Assembly (NCBI GenBank): GCA_944385065.1
Contig: CALWVX010000060.1
Span: 1 to 9,352 of the forward strand
DNA: 9,352 nucleotides
Source of the DNA: an uncultured Oscillospiraceae bacterium
Lineage (GTDB): Bacteria; Bacillota; Clostridia; Oscillospirales; Oscillospiraceae
Reading direction: 5' to 3'
Shown here: positions 1-6,235 of the stretch, piece after piece
How the letters are laid out: every line of letters starts with the position of its first letter
Position numbering within the stretch: the stretch's first letter is position 1
Translations under genes and position numbers: made by a program
Notes under the pieces: model-generated
Told to the model about the DNA's origin: nothing
The model's input: the letters and a program-made list of their open reading frames with translations, nothing else
Database searches by the model: none

Positions 1-114
1 TTTACCAGGAGAGGAAACTCTGGTTTCAAGTATAAAATCCCTGCCACCCTCTCCCCGAAAGACCCGGCGTTCCCGGCCTGGTGGGAGGAGCACAAGGCGG
101 AGTGGGAAGGCTGA
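1..114 (+). CDS. C-terminal end of an unidentified protein (partial)
   Basis: An open frame enters from the left edge and stops at TGA 112-114, giving 37 visible residues. The tail ends with PAFPAWWEEHKAEWEG, an aromatic and acidic composition that looks like a real protein end rather than noise. The frame uses GC-ending codons like the neighbouring genes. No domain can be recognised from so short a piece, so no function is proposed. The stop is followed two bases later by the inverted-repeat element at 117-227 and then by the terminator at 227-257, which could end this transcript. It could also be a chance open frame, because only 111 coding bases are visible. Confidence 0.5.
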   Translation, partial: FTRRGNSGFKYKIPATLSPKDPAFPAWWEEHKAEWEG

Positions 115-116
115 AG

Positions 117-227
117 CAGATAGGAGTTATGAGATAGGAGATAGGAGTTTTGGAGTCCGGCGAAGCCGGACAAATCCAATCGCCGCCGCAGGCGGCCCCG
201 AAATTCCTATCTCCTAACTCCTAACTG
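117..227. repeat. MITE-like inverted-repeat element, 111 bp
   Basis: The left end (117-139) and the reverse complement of the right end (205-227) match at 21 of 23 positions, both built on the theme TAGGAGTTAGGAGATAGGA. The left arm carries an extra GATAGGA unit (134-147). Between the arms are two perfect hairpins: GTCCGGC/GCCGGAC at 155-171 with loop GAA, and GCCGCC/GGCGGC at 182-196 with loop GCA. There is no open reading frame of note. The architecture resembles small non-autonomous or REP-like repeats of GC-rich Clostridia. Whether it occurs elsewhere in this genome cannot be judged from one copy. No target-site duplication is evident. Confidence 0.6.
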
Positions 228-257
228 AAAAAGAGGCGCCGCAGGCGCCTCTTTTTC
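227..257. terminator. Perfect bidirectional intrinsic terminator
   Basis: A 14-bp perfect stem (227-240 with 244-257) closes on the loop GCA. The GC core GAGGCGCC/GGCGCCTC is flanked by five A on one side and five T on the other, so it gives a T-tract in both directions. On the - strand it lies directly after the csoR stop codon (259-261). On the + strand it can end the transcript of the partial gene at 1-114. Its first base is also the last base of the inverted-repeat element. Confidence 0.85.
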
Positions 258-258
258 C

Positions 259-534
259 TTATCCCATATTGGCGAACCGCTCCACCGCCTTGGTGAAGCT
301 CTCAATGGTCTTGTCCGCGTCCCCGTGCTGAATGCCGTCTCGAACACAGTGCTGGATGTGCCCCTCCAGCACCACCTGCCCGCATTTGTGAAGGGCGGAT
401 TTCGCCGCGTTGATCTGGGCCAGAATATCTTCGCAGGGGATGTCCTCGTCCACCATGCGATCAATGGCCTGCACCTGTCCGATGATCTTTTTCAGCCTGC
501 GGTGCAGGTTGTCCGCGTCCATGCATTGTCTCAT
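259..534 (-). CDS. csoR: CsoR-family metal-sensing transcriptional repressor
   Basis: This is a 91-residue all-helical DNA-binding repressor of the CsoR/RcnR/FrmR family (DUF156). The family core is plain: HRRLKKIIGQVQAIDRMVDED, then a metal-site cysteine C34 (DIPC), then H59 and C63 in the GHIQHC motif. C-H-C spacing is the Cu(I) ligand set of CsoR; the persulfide sensor CstR lacks this histidine. Copper binding should release the protein from its operator. The ATG at 534 was chosen because GGGAGGTGAG lies just upstream (about 541-547) and family proteins start near here. A frame reaching 633 would translate through the operator and promoter. An extra cysteine, C51, is present. It appears self-regulated (operator 548-563). 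No copper ATPase or chaperone is visible nearby, so the metal assignment rests on residues only. Confidence 0.9.
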   Translation of the reverse strand: MRQCMDADNLHRRLKKIIGQVQAIDRMVDEDIPCEDILAQINAAKSALHKCGQVVLEGHIQHCVRDGIQHGDADKTIESFTKAVERFANMG

Positions 535-547
535 GCGCTCACCTCCC

Positions 548-563
548 ATACCCAACCGGGTAT
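548..563. promoter_or_regulatory. Probable CsoR operator
   Basis: ATACCCAACCGGGTAT is a perfect 6-bp inverted repeat around a 4-bp spacer. It resembles known CsoR operators, which are G/C-tract pseudo-palindromes with ATACCC/GGGTAT-like ends. It lies between the predicted csoR transcription start (about 567) and its ribosome binding site, the right place for autorepression. It is over 100 bp from the divergent uppP promoter and is not expected to control it directly. Confidence 0.7.
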
Positions 564-573
564 CTGTGGGCTT

Positions 574-602
574 ATTATCCGGCTTTTCCTGCCGGTTGTC
601 AA
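574..602 (-). promoter_or_regulatory. SigA-type promoter of csoR
   Basis: On the - strand, TTGACA (602-597) is followed after exactly 17 bases by GATAAT (579-574), a near-perfect housekeeping promoter. The predicted start point is near 567, just ahead of the ATACCC/GGGTAT operator. The spacer itself contains a small inverted repeat (CCGGC/GCCGG, about 581-595), of unknown meaning. Confidence 0.8.
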
Positions 603-651
603 GAGCGGTCAGGGGAGGAGAAGCGGTTGACATAAATTTGAAACAAAAGAC

Positions 652-680
652 TGGAATTATGCGGCCCTTTGTGCTAATAT
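652..680 (+). promoter_or_regulatory. Probable extended -10 promoter of uppP
   Basis: TGCTAATAT at 672-680 fits an extended -10 element (TG, one base, then TAATAT). The -35 region 17 bases upstream (TGGAAT, 652-657) is weak, as is common with an extended -10. It would give a leader of about 40 bases before the TTG start at 729. It lies in the 194-bp divergent region with csoR and would drive uppP and probably ftsK. Confidence 0.45.
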
Positions 681-728
681 AGTAGCAGTGTCTTTTGGGA
701 CCATCAACCGTTCAGGGGGTATCTTGTT

Positions 729-1580
729 TTGACCTATATCATGTCTGTGTTCCTGGGTGTTGTCCAGGGCGTGGCGGAATTTCTGCCCATCTCCAGTTCC
801 GGGCATCTGACTTTGTTTCAGCACTTTTTCGGCATGCCGGAGCCGGACGACCTGTTCAATATTCTGCTCCACTTTGCCACCCTGATCGCGGTGTTTGTCT
901 ACTACCGGCGGGACGTTTGGGAGATGATTCTGGAATTCTTCCGCTTTTTCGGGGACCTGTTTTCCCGCTCCCCCAGCCGGGGAGAGCCCCCCGCCGCCCG
1001 CCGTCAGATTCTGCTGCTGATTGTGGCCACGCTGCCCCTGTTTCTGGTGCTTCCCATCAAGAACTATGTGGAGTCGGTGGGGAATTATCCGGAGGCCGTC
1101 AGCTGCATTTTGATTCTCACCGGCGTGGTTCTCTTTGCCTCTGACCGGATGGCAAAGGGCCATAAAAACGCCCGGAACACTACCCTGAAGGACGCGCTGC
1201 TCATCGGCGTGGCCCAGGGATTTGCCACCCTGCCCGGCCTGTCCCGCTCGGGCAGCACCATCGCCGCCGGAATGGCGCTGGGGCTGGACCGGAAGTTCGC
1301 CGTTCGATTTTCCTTTCTCATGTCCCTGCCCGCTGTCCTCGGCGCTACGATCCTGGAAGTGGTGGATGTGGTCCAGGCGGGGGCTTTTGACAGCGCTCTT
1401 CTCCCCAAATATCTGCTTGGTATGGCGGTTGCCGGGGTCGTGGGATACCTTTCCATCGGACTGGTGAATCTGCTGGCCTCCAAGGGCAAGTTCGGGGCGT
1501 TCGCCTATTACTGCTGGATCGCCGGCGGGGTGTTCCTGGTGCTCAGCCTGATGAATTTCACTCTGGTCCCTGCCGCCTGA
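729..1580 (+). CDS. uppP: Undecaprenyl-diphosphate phosphatase (BacA/UppP)
   Basis: This integral membrane enzyme removes a phosphate from undecaprenyl pyrophosphate, recycling the lipid carrier for peptidoglycan and other wall polymers; it is also linked to bacitracin tolerance. Both family signatures are present. Near the N-terminus, QGVAE (13-17) gives the (E/Q)xxxE acid pair, followed by FLPISSSGHL with H26. The second is PGLSRSGST (169-177) with R173. Several hydrophobic helices span the rest. The 283-residue length is normal for the family. The TTG start is preferred: AGGGGG sits nine bases upstream, and the N-terminus aligns with the family; the ATG at 741 has no spaced site. ftsK starts 29 bases after the stop, suggesting co-transcription. 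Confidence 0.95.
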   Translation: MTYIMSVFLGVVQGVAEFLPISSSGHLTLFQHFFGMPEPDDLFNILLHFATLIAVFVYYRRDVWEMILEFFRFFGDLFSRSPSRGEPPAARRQILLLIVATLPLFLVLPIKNYVESVGNYPEAVSCILILTGVVLFASDRMAKGHKNARNTTLKDALLIGVAQGFATLPGLSRSGSTIAAGMALGLDRKFAVRFSFLMSLPAVLGATILEVVDVVQAGAFDSALLPKYLLGMAVAGVVGYLSIGLVNLLASKGKFGAFAYYCWIAGGVFLVLSLMNFTLVPAA

Positions 1581-1609
1581 TCTGAAACCTTCCGAAAGGA
1601 ACGACAACT

Positions 1610-4282
1610 ATGGCTACTTCACAAAGGAAATCGGGGGGCAGTCGCGCGAGTGGCTCAAAGGGGAAGCGGACCGCCTCCCGTACCTCCGGCTCACAGAGCC
1701 GGGGCAGGAGTCAGGCGCCTGCACACAAGCCCTTTCGCCGGGAGCTGGGGGCGGTGGTCTGCCTGCTGCTGGCTGTGTTCTCCGCCCTGGGCTATTTTCA
1801 TATGGAGGCCGTTTTCATTGATCTGTTCTGCGGCCTGATCAAGGGACTTCTGGGGTATGGCTTCTGGATTACCCCACCGGCTCTGCTGCTCATGGCCTAT
1901 ATCCTGGCCTTTCACCGGGGCAGACCGGTTCGCCTGCGTCTGGTATGCGCGGGACTGCTGCCCGTTCTCACGGCCGCATTTTTCCACAGCCTGCTGGCCC
2001 GGATTCTGCCCTGGGACGTGGCGCTGATCCAAACGCTGTGGACGGGGGGACAGGCGATGACCGGCGGCGGCGTGGTGTGCGGCCTGCTGGCCCAGAGCTT
2101 TGTCACACTGTTCACCCGGATCGGCGCGGGGATTGTGTTTGCCCTGGCGGCTGTTATCGTGGGCCTGGCCGCCTTTAATCGGACGCTGTCCGATGTGGCC
2201 GAGTGGATCTTCAACCGTCCCGCCTATGAGCCCGCTCCCGAGCCGGAGCACAGACGCCGGGAGGAGGACGGCTGTCCGGAGCCGGTTCATTCCGCCCGGG
2301 CGTCCCGCCCGGCGATTGACATTCCAGTGGAGGACGGTCCCCTGGTGGGGAAGGAGCCGCCCGCCCCGCCGGAAAAGAAACGGCATTTCTTTGACCGCAA
2401 GCCCCGTGTTCCGGCGCCCGATCAGGTGCTGCGGGCGGAGGAGGGGAAGCCGGCTGCTCCGCCGGAGCCGGAGGCGGCCTTGGCCCAGCCGGAACCCCAA
2501 GCCGAACCCGTTCCAGAGCCAAAGCCCATTCCGGTTGTGCCTCCCGTGACGGTCGCCCCTCCGAGTGCGGCGGAAACCGAGCAGGAGGCCCCTGTTTCCC
2601 CGCAGGAGCCCGCCCCCAGTCCCGCAGAGGAGCGCCAGGAGGCGGAGGAGGCGGCGGCCCAGGTGGCCCATGACCTTCAGCAGGCCATGGGGCAGGAGGT
2701 ATCTCCCTATCAATATCCGCCGCTGTCCCTGCTGAACGAGGACGGCGGAGAGATCGGCGGGGAGGCGCTGGGCGAGCTGAACGCCAACCGGCAGCGGCTG
2801 GATGACACCATTCACTCCTTTGGGATTGACGCCAATATCATCAATGTGGTTCGGGGGCCGTCGGTCACCCGGTATGAACTGGAGCTGGACCAGGGGGTCC
2901 GGCTGAACAAGCTGACCAATCTGGCCGATGACATCGCCCTGGCGCTGGGAGCCACAGGTGTTCGGATCGCCCCCATCCCGGACAAAATTTCCGTGGTGGG
3001 AATTGAGGTTCCCAACAAAGTGGTCTCTCCGGTGTCCATCCACTCCGTGATCGGGTCAAAGGCTTTTACAGACAGCCGGTCCAAGGTATCGTTCGCCGTG
3101 GGCAAGGACATCAGCGGGCAGGCCATTGTGGGGGACATCAACAAGCTGCCCCATCTGCTGATCGCCGGCACCACCGGTTCCGGCAAATCGGTGTGCACCA
3201 ACTCGCTGATCATCTCTCTGCTGTATAAAGCCACGCCCGAGGAAGTCCGGCTGATCATGGTGGATCCCAAAATGGTGGAGCTTGGCATCTACAACGGAAT
3301 TCCCCATCTGCTGATCCCGGTGGTCACCGATCCGAAAAAGGCGGCCGGCGCGCTCCAGTGGGCGGTGACCGAGATGATGAAGCGCTACCGCACCTTCTCA
3401 GAGGCCGGGGTGCGCAAGCTGGAGGAGTATAACGCTCTGGCCGCCCGCACCGAGGGAATGGAGAAGATGCCCTTTGTGGTGGTGGTCATTGACGAGCTGG
3501 CCGACCTGATGCTGGTGGCCGCCAAGGAGGTGGAGGAATCCATCTGCCGGGTGGCCCAGATGGGACGGGCCGCCGGAATGCACCTGGTCATTGCCACGCA
3601 GCGGCCCTCCGCCGACGTGATCACCGGCCTGATGAAGGCCAATATCCCCAGCCGCATTGCCTTTGCCGTGGCCTCCGCCATGGAGTCCCGGATCATTCTG
3701 GACACTCAGGGGGCGGAAAAGCTGGTGGGCCGGGGTGACATGCTCTTTGCCCCTCTGGGTTCCGGAAAGCCCACCCGGGTGCAGGGATGCTTCATCTCCG
3801 ACGCCGAAGTGGCCGCCGTGGTGGACTTTGTGAAGAAGAACAGCGGTGCGGCTCAGTACGACGATCAGGTCATGGAGGAGATTGAGCAGCACGCCGCTGA
3901 AAAGGAAAAGGGAGCCAAGGGGGTAGGCGGTTCCGCTCCGGAGGACGTGGACAACGACTACGACGAGCTGATCGACGCCGCCGCCGAGGTGGTGGTGGAG
4001 ACGGGGCAGGCCTCTGTCTCCATGCTCCAGCGGCGGCTGAAGCTGGGGTATGCCCGGGCGGCCCGTCTGGTGGACCAGCTGGAGGAAAAGGGCATTGTGG
4101 GGCCCTTTGAGGGCAGCAAGCCCCGCCAGCTGCTGATTACCAAGGAACAGTGGCAGGAGATGAAGTACCGCCGCGGCGGCACCCCCGCCCCCGATGTTCC
4201 GCCCCTCGAGCCGGAGGAGGACAGCGCGCCGCCCTTCGACGTGGAGGAGGCGCTGGACCGCTCGGAGGAGGACACGCTGTAA
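1610..4282 (+). CDS. ftsK: FtsK/SpoIIIE-family DNA translocase
   Basis: This membrane-anchored ATP-driven DNA pump moves chromosomal DNA through the closing septum, either at division (FtsK) or into the forespore (SpoIIIE). A basic, Ser/Gly-rich N-terminus (1-45) precedes about four membrane segments (46-63, 76-101, 108-128, 152-189). A Pro/Glu-rich linker follows (about 204-362). The RecA-like motor carries Walker A GTTGSGKS (520-527) and Walker B VVVVIDEL with D628. A winged-helix gamma domain (about 785-848, LQRRLKLGYARAARLVDQLE) reads polar sequence motifs. An acidic tail ends the protein. At 890 residues it is longer than Bacillus SpoIIIE (about 790), mainly through the linker. The start has AAAGGAA upstream and the N-terminus fits clostridial relatives. 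Sequence alone does not separate FtsK from SpoIIIE; with sigG nearby, a sporulation role is plausible. Confidence 0.95.
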   Translation: MATSQRKSGGSRASGSKGKRTASRTSGSQSRGRSQAPAHKPFRRELGAVVCLLLAVFSALGYFHMEAVFIDLFCGLIKGLLGYGFWITPPALLLMAYILAFHRGRPVRLRLVCAGLLPVLTAAFFHSLLARILPWDVALIQTLWTGGQAMTGGGVVCGLLAQSFVTLFTRIGAGIVFALAAVIVGLAAFNRTLSDVAEWIFNRPAYEPAPEPEHRRREEDGCPEPVHSARASRPAIDIPVEDGPLVGKEPPAPPEKKRHFFDRKPRVPAPDQVLRAEEGKPAAPPEPEAALAQPEPQAEPVPEPKPIPVVPPVTVAPPSAAETEQEAPVSPQEPAPSPAEERQEAEEAAAQVAHDLQQAMGQEVSPYQYPPLSLLNEDGGEIGGEALGELNANRQRLDDTIHSFGIDANIINVVRGPSVTRYELELDQGVRLNKLTNLADDIALALGATGVRIAPIPDKISVVGIEVPNKVVSPVSIHSVIGSKAFTDSRSKVSFAVGKDISGQAIVGDINKLPHLLIAGTTGSGKSVCTNSLIISLLYKATPEEVRLIMVDPKMVELGIYNGIPHLLIPVVTDPKKAAGALQWAVTEMMKRYRTFSEAGVRKLEEYNALAARTEGMEKMPFVVVVIDELADLMLVAAKEVEESICRVAQMGRAAGMHLVIATQRPSADVITGLMKANIPSRIAFAVASAMESRIILDTQGAEKLVGRGDMLFAPLGSGKPTRVQGCFISDAEVAAVVDFVKKNSGAAQYDDQVMEEIEQHAAEKEKGAKGVGGSAPEDVDNDYDELIDAAAEVVVETGQASVSMLQRRLKLGYARAARLVDQLEEKGIVGPFEGSKPRQLLITKEQWQEMKYRRGGTPAPDVPPLEPEEDSAPPFDVEEALDRSEEDTL

Positions 4283-4298
4283 AGGAGGGAGAGCGTCT

Positions 4299-4736
4299 GT
4301 GCGCTATCTGACCAAGGACTGGTATCTGATGAGCCAGCAGTACCCCATGCCGGAGGAGGTCCAGGAGCAGGTCCATGCCGCCTGGAAGGCGTTTCGGGAA
4401 GCCCAGGCCCGGGAGGATATTCCCCGGGAACTGGCAGGCCGCCTTTCGCTGCACGACGGAGACGTGACGGGAGTTGTCATGGGAGAGGACTGTGTCCTGG
4501 CGGTGGACAGTCCCTATTCCGGCAGTCACAGGATTATCTTCCGAAACGCCGTCCCCGGCCCGGAGCAGCCGGCAGAGGGACGGCCCTGGGTCTGGATCTA
4601 TGACGAGCTGTACCGGACGCCGGAGGGGGGCTATGAGACCCATATCCTGCTCCAGAGCGACTGCGGGCCGGGGGGAGTGACCGCCGCGGACCTGTGTGAT
4701 CTGGTCATTGCCTGTTCCGAGATTCAAATTCAATGA
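4299..4736 (+). CDS. DUF4085-like protein of unknown function
   Basis: A GTG start is preceded by a strong AAAGGAGGG (4281-4289), ten bases away and only 16 bases after the ftsK stop, so translation as part of the ftsK transcript is likely. The same frame is open further upstream to 4194 inside ftsK, but the site at 4281-4289 decides the start. The 145-residue product begins VRYLTKDWYLMSQQYP, which recalls DUF4085 proteins (RYFTKEWY-type start). It has no signal peptide or membrane segment and looks like a soluble, acidic alpha/beta protein: a charged helix (about 18-48), then strands, with an Asp/Glu/Tyr-rich middle (WVWIYDELYRTPEGGYETH). No catalytic motif is recognised. The DUF4085 link rests mainly on the N-terminus and is tentative. 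Confidence 0.8.
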   Translation: MRYLTKDWYLMSQQYPMPEEVQEQVHAAWKAFREAQAREDIPRELAGRLSLHDGDVTGVVMGEDCVLAVDSPYSGSHRIIFRNAVPGPEQPAEGRPWVWIYDELYRTPEGGYETHILLQSDCGPGGVTAADLCDLVIACSEIQIQ

Positions 4737-4852
4737 CCCGTTACAGAAATATTTCATTTTCATTAAATTTTTTCAGAAAGCCTTTACAGTAACTGGCTTT
4801 TGGAGTAGACTAATACGCAAGAGAATAAACTGCCTGATGAGAGGTGTTTGAT
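4737..4852. other. AT-rich intergenic region before ireB
   Basis: This 116-bp stretch is much richer in A and T than the genes around it, especially 4746-4775. It contains the ireB promoter and ribosome binding site. I see no GC-rich hairpin with a T-tract, so no clear intrinsic terminator follows the ftsK transcript; read-through into ireB is possible. Confidence 0.6.
4783..4811 (+). promoter_or_regulatory. SigA-type promoter of ireB
   Basis: TTTACA (4783-4788), a 17-base spacer, then TAGACT (4806-4811): five of six and four of six matches to the housekeeping consensus. The predicted start near 4818 gives a leader of about 35 bases before the ATG at 4853. It lies at the end of the AT-rich gap. 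Confidence 0.6.
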
Positions 4853-5104
4853 ATGGCGGATATGGACTTCACCCGTAAATTCAATTTGGGGGACCAGCGG
4901 GACCTGGAGATCAAGAACATCCTGTCCGCGGTGTATCAGGCCCTTCAGGAGAAGGGCTATAACCCCATTAACCAGATTGTCGGTTATATTCTGTCCGAAG
5001 ACCCGACCTATATCACCAACCACAATAATGCCCGGGCCCTGATCCGCAAGGTGGACCGGGACGAACTGCTTCAGACCCTGGTGAAATACTACCTGACCCA
5101 CTGA
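4853..5104 (+). CDS. ireB: IreB family regulatory phosphoprotein (UPF0297)
   Basis: This is a small cytoplasmic protein of the IreB/YrzL family. In Enterococcus it is phosphorylated on N-terminal threonines by the PASTA kinase IreK and influences cephalosporin resistance and control of cell-wall synthesis. Over 83 residues it carries the family hallmark EKGYNPINQIVGYILSEDP and ends in LVKYYL. The ATG at 4853 was chosen because GAGAGGTG ends six bases upstream; an in-frame GTG at 4844 lies inside that site. Only one N-terminal threonine (T7) is present. In many Firmicutes the gene sits between alaS and ruvX; here it stands alone behind its own promoter and is closed by a terminator. Confidence 0.93.
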   Translation: MADMDFTRKFNLGDQRDLEIKNILSAVYQALQEKGYNPINQIVGYILSEDPTYITNHNNARALIRKVDRDELLQTLVKYYLTH

Positions 5105-5122
5105 AGGGGCTTTATGAATTTG

Positions 5123-5153
5123 AGACGGCCCGCCGGGAGGCGGGCCGTCTTTT
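5123..5153 (+). terminator. Intrinsic terminator after ireB
   Basis: A 12-bp stem (AGACGGCCCGCC/GGCGGGCCGTCT, 5123-5134 with 5139-5150), loop GGGA, then TTT to 5153. It lies 18 bases after the ireB stop and ends only about 15 bases before the preferred start of the next gene. Confidence 0.8.
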
Positions 5154-5167
5154 CTAGGAGCGTTCCC

Positions 5168-5737
5168 ATGAAAGATTTTGACAGGGTCCATCCCCAGGCC
5201 GCCCTGTGCGGCCTGAACTGCCTGCTGTGCCCCTTGAATGTGGGAGGGTACTGCCCGGGCTGCGGCGGGGGAGCGGGCAACCAGGGCTGTCCCCGGGCCC
5301 GCTGCGCCCGGGACAGAGGAATCACCGATTTTTGTTTCCAATGCGGCCAATATCCCTGCGCTCTGTATGACCACAGCTCGGATTACGACTCTTTTGTGCC
5401 CACCGGACAGATGGAGGAAGACATGAGACGAATCCAGGAGCTGGGGGCGGAGGCGTATGTGCGGGCGCTGGAGGAAAAGCGCGTCATTCTGGACACTCTG
5501 CTGGCAGAATGGAATGATGGCAGGAGAAAAAGCCTCTACTGCACGGCTGCCTACCGCTTGGAACTGGATGTTTTGCGGACGGTAACAAGTCAGGTACAGG
5601 CTGCGGTGCCCGGGGATATGCCGGTCAGGGAGCGGGCCGCCCGCATGGCCGCCGCTCTGCAGGCTGCGGCGGATACCCGGGGCATAACGCTGAAACTGAA
5701 CAAAAAGGTGAAGGGAAAGGGGCGGAAGCAGACATGA
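5168..5737 (+). CDS. Cysteine-rich DUF3795 protein
   Basis: The 189-residue product has ten cysteines in its first 64 residues (14, 18, 21, 29, 32, 41, 46, 56, 59, 64), several in CxxC pairs. This fits the DUF3795 family, whose cysteines probably bind zinc or an iron-sulfur cluster. The motifs include ALCGLNCLLCPL and CFQCGQYPC. The second half is helical and charged, ends in a basic KKVKGKGRK tail and adds one more cysteine (C125). No signal peptide or membrane segment is seen. The ATG at 5168 is preferred: TAGGAG sits seven bases upstream and the conserved part begins here. An in-frame ATG at 5114 would translate through the terminator. The stop overlaps the next start (ATGA), so the two genes are probably coupled. 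The family's function is unknown. Confidence 0.88.
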   Translation: MKDFDRVHPQAALCGLNCLLCPLNVGGYCPGCGGGAGNQGCPRARCARDRGITDFCFQCGQYPCALYDHSSDYDSFVPTGQMEEDMRRIQELGAEAYVRALEEKRVILDTLLAEWNDGRRKSLYCTAAYRLELDVLRTVTSQVQAAVPGDMPVRERAARMAAALQAAADTRGITLKLNKKVKGKGRKQT

Positions 5738-6180
5738 ACATCCTGGTCAGTCACTGTTTTTTCGGAGAGCCGTGCCGGTATGACGGGTCAAGTCGGGTGG
5801 ATCGCCAGGTTCTGGAGCTGCACCGGATGGGCCATAATCTGATTCCGGTGTGCCCCGAGGTGCTGGGCGGCCTGGACACGCCGCGGCCCCCCGCCGAACT
5901 CCAGCCAGACGGACGGGTCGTGAACCGACAGGGTGAGAACGTCACCGAGGCCTACCGCCGGGGGGCGGAACTGGCCCTGAAAATTGCCCGGGAAAACGGG
6001 TGTACCGTGGCAATTCTGAAGGCGCGCTCTCCTTCCTGCGGCTGCGGGGAGGTCTATGACGGCACTTTTTCCGGCATACTGACTCCCGGCTTCGGCGTGA
6101 CCGCCCGGCTGCTCCGGGAGGCGGGGATCACGGTGATGGATGAGGAACATCTGGACAGCCGCCTGTTTGAGGCGGACTAG
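5734..6180 (+). CDS. DUF523/TudS-like protein, probable [4Fe-4S] desulfidase-type
   Basis: The 148-residue product matches the DUF523 (YbbK) family. Family motifs are ILVSHCFFGEPCRYDG (C8, C14), VCPEVLGGLDTPRPPAE (C40) and LKARSPSCGCG (C102, C104). A characterised family branch, TudS, is a thiouracil desulfurase that uses three cysteines to hold a [4Fe-4S] cluster; the remaining ligand site binds the sulfur taken from the substrate. Conserved cysteines here make a cluster likely, but the substrate is unknown and a nucleobase role is not shown. The usual SACLLG is SHCFFG here. The start overlaps the upstream stop (ATGA) and has AAAGGGG upstream, so it is probably coupled to the DUF3795 gene. 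No clear terminator follows before the sigG leader. Confidence 0.9.
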   Translation: MNILVSHCFFGEPCRYDGSSRVDRQVLELHRMGHNLIPVCPEVLGGLDTPRPPAELQPDGRVVNRQGENVTEAYRRGAELALKIARENGCTVAILKARSPSCGCGEVYDGTFSGILTPGFGVTARLLREAGITVMDEEHLDSRLFEAD

Positions 6181-6235
6181 GGTCAAAAGTCCATCGAAAT
6201 CGGTCTGACGATAAAATATTTCCCCTGGCCCTGTC

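Noticed and set aside
117..147. TAGGAG units as a CRISPR or tandem-repeat array
   Set aside because: Units are too short and directly abutting, there are no unique spacers, and the inverted copy at 205-227 fits an inverted-repeat element instead.
627..632. Perfect TTGACA as a -35 for uppP
   Set aside because: No -10-like hexamer lies 16-18 bases downstream; the extended -10 at 672-680 is a better candidate.
535..633. N-terminal extension of CsoR from an upstream ATG at 633
   Set aside because: It would translate through the promoter and operator, and the strong ribosome binding site favours the ATG at 534.
657..1607. 316-codon open frame on the - strand opposite uppP
   Set aside because: It is antisense to a clear UppP protein, has a low-complexity Gln/His/Gly-rich product, and arises from GC-biased codons of the true gene.
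1691..3043. 450-codon open frame on the - strand opposite ftsK
   Set aside because: It mirrors the Pro/Glu-rich linker and motor of FtsK, gives an Arg/Gly/Leu-rich product with no domain, and has no convincing ribosome binding site.
6212..6217. TAAAAT as a housekeeping -10 for sigG
   Set aside because: The bases 17-18 upstream do not resemble a -35, and a forespore-type promoter lies closer to the start. It remains a weak alternative.
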